Shown: positions 6,164-9,822 of the stretch, piece after piece
Layout: every line of letters starts with the position of its first letter
Position numbering within the stretch: the first letter of the stretch is position 1
Origin: JALWSI01 sp964569095 [NCBI: uncultured Aquificales bacterium]
GTDB taxonomy: Bacteria > Thermosulfidibacterota > Thermosulfidibacteria > Thermosulfidibacterales
Length of the DNA: 9,822 bases
Direction: 5' to 3'
Assembly: GCA_964569095.1 (NCBI GenBank)
Contig: CAZMTB010000008.1
Location: forward strand, 1 to 9,822
The notes under the pieces: generated by a model
Databases searched by the model: none
Told to the model about the DNA's origin: nothing
The model's input: the letters and a program-made list of their open reading frames with translations, nothing else
Position numbers and translations under genes: made by a program

Positions 6164-7490
6164 GAAGCGGCTAAAAGAGCTTTATGTCCAAAGGCGACCC
6201 TCCTCCAAGGTCCTTTGGGAGAGGGCCCAGGGGGTGATGGCGGGGGGTGTGTCCCACAACATCAGGTTGGTCCATCCCTATCCCTTCTTCGTTAAGGGGG
6301 CCCGGGGCGCCTGGATAGAAGACATCGACGGAAACCGCTACCTCGACTTCTGGATGGGACACTACGCCCACATACTGGGGCACCGTCCCCCTTTCGTTGC
6401 AAATGCCCTCTCGAGCGCCGTGCTGCAGAGAGGATACCACTTCGGCCTCGTGAACAGCGAGGAGGTGGAACTCGCAGAGCTCATCTGCCGTCTCGTCCCC
6501 TGCGCCCAGAGGGTGCGCTTCTGCACCTCTGGCACCGAGGCCACCATGTACGCCGTGCGATTGGCCAGGGCGGCAACCGGCAGAAGGGTGATCCTCAAGG
6601 CCATGGGGGGCTGGCACGGGGCCAACACCGATCTCTGTTTCGGCATACATCCCCCTTTCCAAGGGGCCGACTCCCAGGGACTATTGCCAGAGGCCCACAG
6701 GGGGATAAGGCTGTTCCCCTTCAACGACGAGGAAGAGACCCGGCGAATCATCAGGGACACGGGTGAAGAGCTGGCAGGGGTGATCGTGGAGCCGGTCATG
6801 GGAGTGGGGGGATTCGTGGCAGCAGAGACCGGCTTTCTACAGATGCTGAGGGAGGAGACCGAACGCCTCGGGGCCGTGCTCATATTCGACGAGGTGATAA
6901 GCGGTTTCAGGGTGGATCTGGGAGGTGCCCAGGGGCTCTTTGGAATCATCCCCGACCTCGTAACCCTGGGCAAGGTGATTGGCGGGGGCTTCCCCGCAGG
7001 GGCCATCGCCGGAAAGAGAGAGCTCATGGAGCTCGCAAGGCCCGGGGGGCCGGTGCTGATCGGAGGAGGAACCTTCTCGTGCAACCCCTTGAGCATGCTT
7101 GCCGGACTGCTAACCCTGAGATTCCTCGAGAGAAACGCAGGCTGGCTCTACCCCCACTTGAACCAGCGGGGAGAGGAGTTGAGAAGAGAGGTGGAAAGGG
7201 CGGGAAGAGAGCACGGTCTCCCGGTAAGGTGCACGGGCACCGGTTCTCTCTTCATGACCCACCTGCTGAAAGACCCAGAAGAGAAAGGTCCCCTGAACTC
7301 TCCTCAGAAAATCGAAGAGCTCACCCAGGGCGAGTGGAGAGACACTACGCTGAGGCTGGCCATGCTGGTAAACGGGGTCCACCTGCTCCACGGGGGAGGG
7401 GCCATATCCCTGGCCCACGGGGAGAAGGAGCTGCTCTTCTTCATAGACGCCCTGCACCAGGCCCTTGAAGATCTGGAGGAGAGGGCATGA
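6147..7490 (+). CDS. Class-III PLP-dependent aminotransferase, glutamate-1-semialdehyde aminomutase-like
   Basis: A 447-residue fold-type I, class-III aminotransferase. Cofactor residues are visible: SGTEA at 128-132 for the PLP phosphate, GGWHG at 154-158 for ring stacking, DEV with Asp248, and TLGKVIGGG with the Schiff-base Lys276. GAQGLFGIIPDLVTLGK and the GGGTFSCNPLSM block resemble HemL (tetrapyrrole synthesis). However, the N-terminus reads GGVSHNIR in place of the HemL GGVNSPVR motif, and YLDFWMGHYAHILGH follows. That pattern belongs to a HemL-related group usually annotated only as 'aspartate aminotransferase family', whose substrate is not settled. It is translationally coupled to the TsaC-like gene before it and shares an ATGA overlap with the epimerase after it, so the pair may act on one amino-sugar or amino-acid derivative; that is inference. 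A second, true hemL should be sought elsewhere in the genome. Confidence 0.85.
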   Translation: MKGDSEKRLKELYVQRRPSSKVLWERAQGVMAGGVSHNIRLVHPYPFFVKGARGAWIEDIDGNRYLDFWMGHYAHILGHRPPFVANALSSAVLQRGYHFGLVNSEEVELAELICRLVPCAQRVRFCTSGTEATMYAVRLARAATGRRVILKAMGGWHGANTDLCFGIHPPFQGADSQGLLPEAHRGIRLFPFNDEEETRRIIRDTGEELAGVIVEPVMGVGGFVAAETGFLQMLREETERLGAVLIFDEVISGFRVDLGGAQGLFGIIPDLVTLGKVIGGGFPAGAIAGKRELMELARPGGPVLIGGGTFSCNPLSMLAGLLTLRFLERNAGWLYPHLNQRGEELRREVERAGREHGLPVRCTGTGSLFMTHLLKDPEEKGPLNSPQKIEELTQGEWRDTTLRLAMLVNGVHLLHGGGAISLAHGEKELLFFIDALHQALEDLEERA

Positions 7491-8437
7491 GGGTCCTCGT
7501 CACCGGGGCTACGGGATTCGTGGGGAGACACCTTTGCGAGGCCTTTCTGGAGGCAGGCCACCAAGTGGTGGCCCTGGCCAGGAGGGAGTCGGAGGATCTG
7601 GAACGCCTCGGTATCAAGCTGGTCACGGCCCACTTAGAGGAGAAGGAGTCTCTGAAAACGGCCCTGGAAGAGGCGGGAGAGGTAGAGACCACCATACACA
7701 ACGCCGGGTTGATCAGGGCAAAAAGCCTGGACCACTACTGGGAGGTGAATGCCATTGGCACCTTTAACCTGCTGCAGGCAATGGAAGAGACCGGATGCAA
7801 ACCCAAGCTCTTGGTCTACATCAGCAGTCTCGCTGCTGCAGGGCCGGGAAGGCTGGTGAAGGAAGAAGATAGGCCCCATCCCATCACCCCCTACGGGACC
7901 AGCAAGCTCTACGGGGAGATCTTCGTGAAGAGGGGAGAGATTCCCCACCTCGTCTTGAGACCCCCCGTGATCTACGGGCCCCGTGACAAGGCGCTTCTGG
8001 GCTTCTTCAGGCTGGTGAAACTGGGAGTGGTTCCAAACTGGGAGAGGTTCTACAGCCTCTGCTTCGTAAAGGACCTGGCGAAGGCCTGCGTAGCCGCCTC
8101 GGAGCGCGGATTGAGCAACGAAACCCTATTCGTGGCCCAGGGGGAGTTCACCTTCTCCGAGCTATGCAGAGCAGCAGGGAGGCTCATGGGGAGAAACCCC
8201 AAGGCAGTTCCCCTGCCTCAGGCTCTACTCTCCGCCGTGGGAGCGGTTGGGGGCCTAGGCAGGTGCCTCTTTGGAATGGCCCCCATCCTAAGCCCAGAGA
8301 AGGCAAGAGAGATGAGGCAACCCGCGTGGTCCTGCTCTACGGAGCGCTACAGGGTCTTGGGACTGCCGGCACCAGCCTCTTTGGAGGAGGGGTTTGCAGA
8401 AACCATCCAATGGTATACCCAAAACAGCTTGCTTTAA
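7487..8437 (+). CDS. NAD(P)-dependent epimerase/dehydratase, extended SDR family
   Basis: A 316-residue extended short-chain dehydrogenase/reductase. The N-terminal Rossmann motif is TGATGFVG at 6-13, the NAG-type segment HNAGLIR lies at 71-77, the catalytic Ser region is SSLAAAG at 113-119, and the YGTSK active-site motif (Tyr136, Lys140) is followed by LRPPVIYGP at 157-165. The C-terminal half is the variable substrate domain and has no motif I can tie to one substrate. Relatives include nucleotide-sugar epimerases, hopanoid-associated HpnA-type proteins, 3-beta-hydroxysteroid dehydrogenases and cinnamoyl-reductase-like enzymes. The ATG lies in an ATGA overlap with the aminotransferase stop. 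It is the last gene of the operon. The precise function is unknown. Confidence 0.88.
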   Translation: MRVLVTGATGFVGRHLCEAFLEAGHQVVALARRESEDLERLGIKLVTAHLEEKESLKTALEEAGEVETTIHNAGLIRAKSLDHYWEVNAIGTFNLLQAMEETGCKPKLLVYISSLAAAGPGRLVKEEDRPHPITPYGTSKLYGEIFVKRGEIPHLVLRPPVIYGPRDKALLGFFRLVKLGVVPNWERFYSLCFVKDLAKACVAASERGLSNETLFVAQGEFTFSELCRAAGRLMGRNPKAVPLPQALLSAVGAVGGLGRCLFGMAPILSPEKAREMRQPAWSCSTERYRVLGLPAPASLEEGFAETIQWYTQNSLL

Positions 8438-8456
8438 AGATAACGGTTTTTATTTT
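8429..8456 (+). promoter_or_regulatory. Possible promoter of the receiver-GGDEF-EAL gene
   Basis: TTGCTT (8429-8434) and TATTTT (8451-8456) are separated by 16 bp and sit at the AT-rich junction after the epimerase stop. The matches to -35 and -10 consensus are partial (3/6 and 4/6). The change in composition and the 65-bp gap make a separate promoter reasonable. Confidence 0.2.
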
Positions 8457-8502
8457 CAAACTCCCCTTGTGAGAGCCTACAAAGGAGTGTATTGGTTAAG
8501 AC
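8438..8502. other. AT-richer intergenic gap, no terminator seen
   Basis: The 65 bases between the epimerase gene and the regulator gene include a T-rich run (8446-8456), but no stable GC stem precedes it, so I cannot call an intrinsic terminator. AAAGGAG at 8481-8487 is a good anti-Shine-Dalgarno match but lies 15 bases before the next ATG, further than usual. Confidence 0.5.
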
Positions 8503-9822
8503 ATGCTAAGGGAAGAAGTAGAAGAGGGAATGCACAGCTATAGAGGAGTAGAGGGCGGAGAACCTATAAGCCCTGTTCGAGCCATTGATCTAAAAAAGGT
8601 GCTAATTGCCGACGATGATCCCATAACCGCCATGATGCTCTCCTCCTCCCTAAAGAAGTGGGGCTACGAGGTGGAGCTTCACAAGGACGGCGAGTCTGCC
8701 TTAAGACGATTAAAGGAACCCAATAGTCCAAAACTGGTGCTCTTGGACTGGGTGATGCCAGGGATGTACGGGGTAGAGGTTGTCAAGCACCTGAGAAGAG
8801 AGCGACAGGAGCCTCCCCACTACGTGATCATGCTCACCTCCAAAAGCGAGAGAACAGATATCATCGAGGCCCTCGACGCAGGGGCAGACGACTTCATCAC
8901 CAAGCCATTCGATCCTGGAGAGCTACAGGCCAGACTTAACGTTGGTAAGAGAATGGTATCCTTGAATGCCAGTCTGTTGGCCCAGACGGAGAAGGCAAAC
9001 TGGCTCGCCAACTACATCGCAAACTACGACCAGGTAACCGGCCTACCAAACAGGTCCCTACTGAACGAGAAGCTCTCTGAATGCTTAAAGGCCAACCAAC
9101 CCTTCGTCTTCATGGTGGTGAACATAGACCGCTTCAGAAGGATCAACCAGGCCTTGGGAGTGGATAAGGGAGACCAGCTTCTAAGGTGGTTTGGAAAAAA
9201 GCTGAAAGAAACTTTTCCCGAAAACGCTGTAGTGGCCAGAGAATACGCCGACGAATTTGCGGTTCTCGTGGCAGTAACCCAACACTCCAGAGAAGACCAA
9301 GGAGAGCTAATCGAGGAAAAAGCCAACAAAATACACGAAGCAGTTAAGACCCCACCGGAAGAATTTGAGGATATCCTGCTTACCGTTAGTATCGGGGCAT
9401 TAAGTGGCTCTGGAAGGGAGGCTGGTCTATCTCCTGAAAATCTAACAAATCGCGTGGACATCGCCGTAAAAAAGGCAAAGTCTTTGGGGGGTAACCGAAC
9501 GGTGATCCACGACGAGGCAATGGAACAGGAAATCCAAAACAGGTTTGCCGTTGCCAGAGATCTACGCAAAGCTATCAGGGAAGCCCATCTCAGCTGTTTT
9601 TTGCAGCCCAAGGTAAATAGGGAACGCCGCATAAGAGGTGCTGAAGCCCTATGCAGGTGGGTACACCCCGAGAAGGGGTTTATCTCTCCTGGGGTGTTCA
9701 TCCCTGTGGCAGAGGAGAGCGAGTTAATCGTCGAGTTGGACTACTGGATGCTGAGGCAGGCGTGCACCGCCCTCGCCAAGATCGACCAGGAAGAGATAGT
9801 GATCTCCTCCAATCTAAGTCCC
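8503..9822 (+). CDS. Response regulator with degenerate GGDEF and EAL domains, 3' end beyond window
   Basis: Open for 440 codons to the right edge. Residues 32-147 form a receiver domain with acidic pocket ADDD at 36-39, phosphoacceptor Asp82 in LLDWVMPG, Thr112 and Lys134 in TKPF. Residues 175-335 are a GGDEF domain (YDQVTGLPNR, NIDRF with Asp209, SLGGNR), but the signature reads REYADEF (246-252). Both glycines that bind GTP are replaced, so diguanylate cyclase activity is probably lost. From about 352 an EAL domain begins, with CFFQPK, the metal-binding EAL at 381-383, FIPVAEESELIV and SSNLSP; it looks like an active phosphodiesterase, but the later catalytic residues lie outside. Likely role: phosphorylation-controlled breakdown or sensing of c-di-GMP. 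An in-frame stop at 8497-8499 limits the start to ATG 8503 or Met10 (8530). It uses more A/T-ending codons than the operon upstream. Confidence 0.92.
   Translation, partial: MLREEVEEGMHSYRGVEGGEPISPVRAIDLKKVLIADDDPITAMMLSSSLKKWGYEVELHKDGESALRRLKEPNSPKLVLLDWVMPGMYGVEVVKHLRRERQEPPHYVIMLTSKSERTDIIEALDAGADDFITKPFDPGELQARLNVGKRMVSLNASLLAQTEKANWLANYIANYDQVTGLPNRSLLNEKLSECLKANQPFVFMVVNIDRFRRINQALGVDKGDQLLRWFGKKLKETFPENAVVAREYADEFAVLVAVTQHSREDQGELIEEKANKIHEAVKTPPEEFEDILLTVSIGALSGSGREAGLSPENLTNRVDIAVKKAKSLGGNRTVIHDEAMEQEIQNRFAVARDLRKAIREAHLSCFLQPKVNRERRIRGAEALCRWVHPEKGFISPGVFIPVAEESELIVELDYWMLRQACTALAKIDQEEIVISSNLSP

Noticed and set aside
8421-8456. Intrinsic terminator after the epimerase gene
   Set aside because: A T-rich run is present, but no stable GC-rich stem precedes it.

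Overview
The window is a densely packed stretch of bacterial chromosome with every recognisable gene on the + strand. Arginine is written mostly as AGG/AGA and isoleucine often as ATA despite a GC-rich sequence. The S-adenosylhomocysteine hydrolase is of the archaeal/thermophile type. Both features point to a thermophilic or thermophile-derived bacterium. A perfect 16-bp parS-type palindrome (the GTTCCACGTGGAAC form seen in several proteobacterial groups, including myxobacteria and pseudomonads), a CDP-alcohol phosphatidyltransferase and a c-di-GMP-type regulator suggest a flagellate or surface-associated Gram-negative lineage, possibly of the former Deltaproteobacteria. The lineage is inference only; no rRNA or other taxonomic marker is present.

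Layout. Bases 1-82 are almost pure G/C and look like damaged contig-edge sequence lying over the middle of aroA. Bases 83-892 are the clean C-terminal part of aroA (EPSP synthase, shikimate pathway). Directly after its stop codon is a perfect parS-like ParB site (893-908). It opens a 159-bp spacer that also holds two further inverted-repeat elements (919-933 and 972-1000) and the leader of the next operon.

From 1052 to 8437 eight genes lie head to tail with gaps of 3-21 bp or overlaps of 4-17 bp, so they are probably one transcription unit: ahcY, gpsA, pgsA, metK, purE, a Sua5/YrdC/TsaC-type gene, a class-III aminotransferase of a glutamate-1-semialdehyde-aminomutase-like family, and an NAD(P)-dependent epimerase/dehydratase. 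metK and ahcY make and recycle the methyl-donor cofactor (SAM to SAH to adenosine plus homocysteine). gpsA and pgsA form consecutive supply and use of sn-glycerol-3-phosphate for phosphatidylglycerol. purE is a step of purine synthesis, and the TsaC-like protein makes threonylcarbamoyl-AMP for tRNA t6A. The last two genes are translationally coupled and their substrate is unknown.

After a 65-bp AT-richer gap an unfinished gene starts at 8503 and runs off the right edge. It encodes a receiver domain, a GGDEF domain with a degenerate active site (YADEF) and the start of an EAL domain with its EAL motif intact. It is probably a phosphorylation-controlled c-di-GMP phosphodiesterase or effector, and its base composition is visibly less GC-rich than the operon before it.

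No tRNA, rRNA, CRISPR array, insertion sequence or phage gene was found, and I see no wholly new multi-gene system. The most noteworthy items are the parS site, the structured ahcY leader, the short divergent PurE, the orphan aminotransferase-epimerase pair and the degenerate GGDEF protein.
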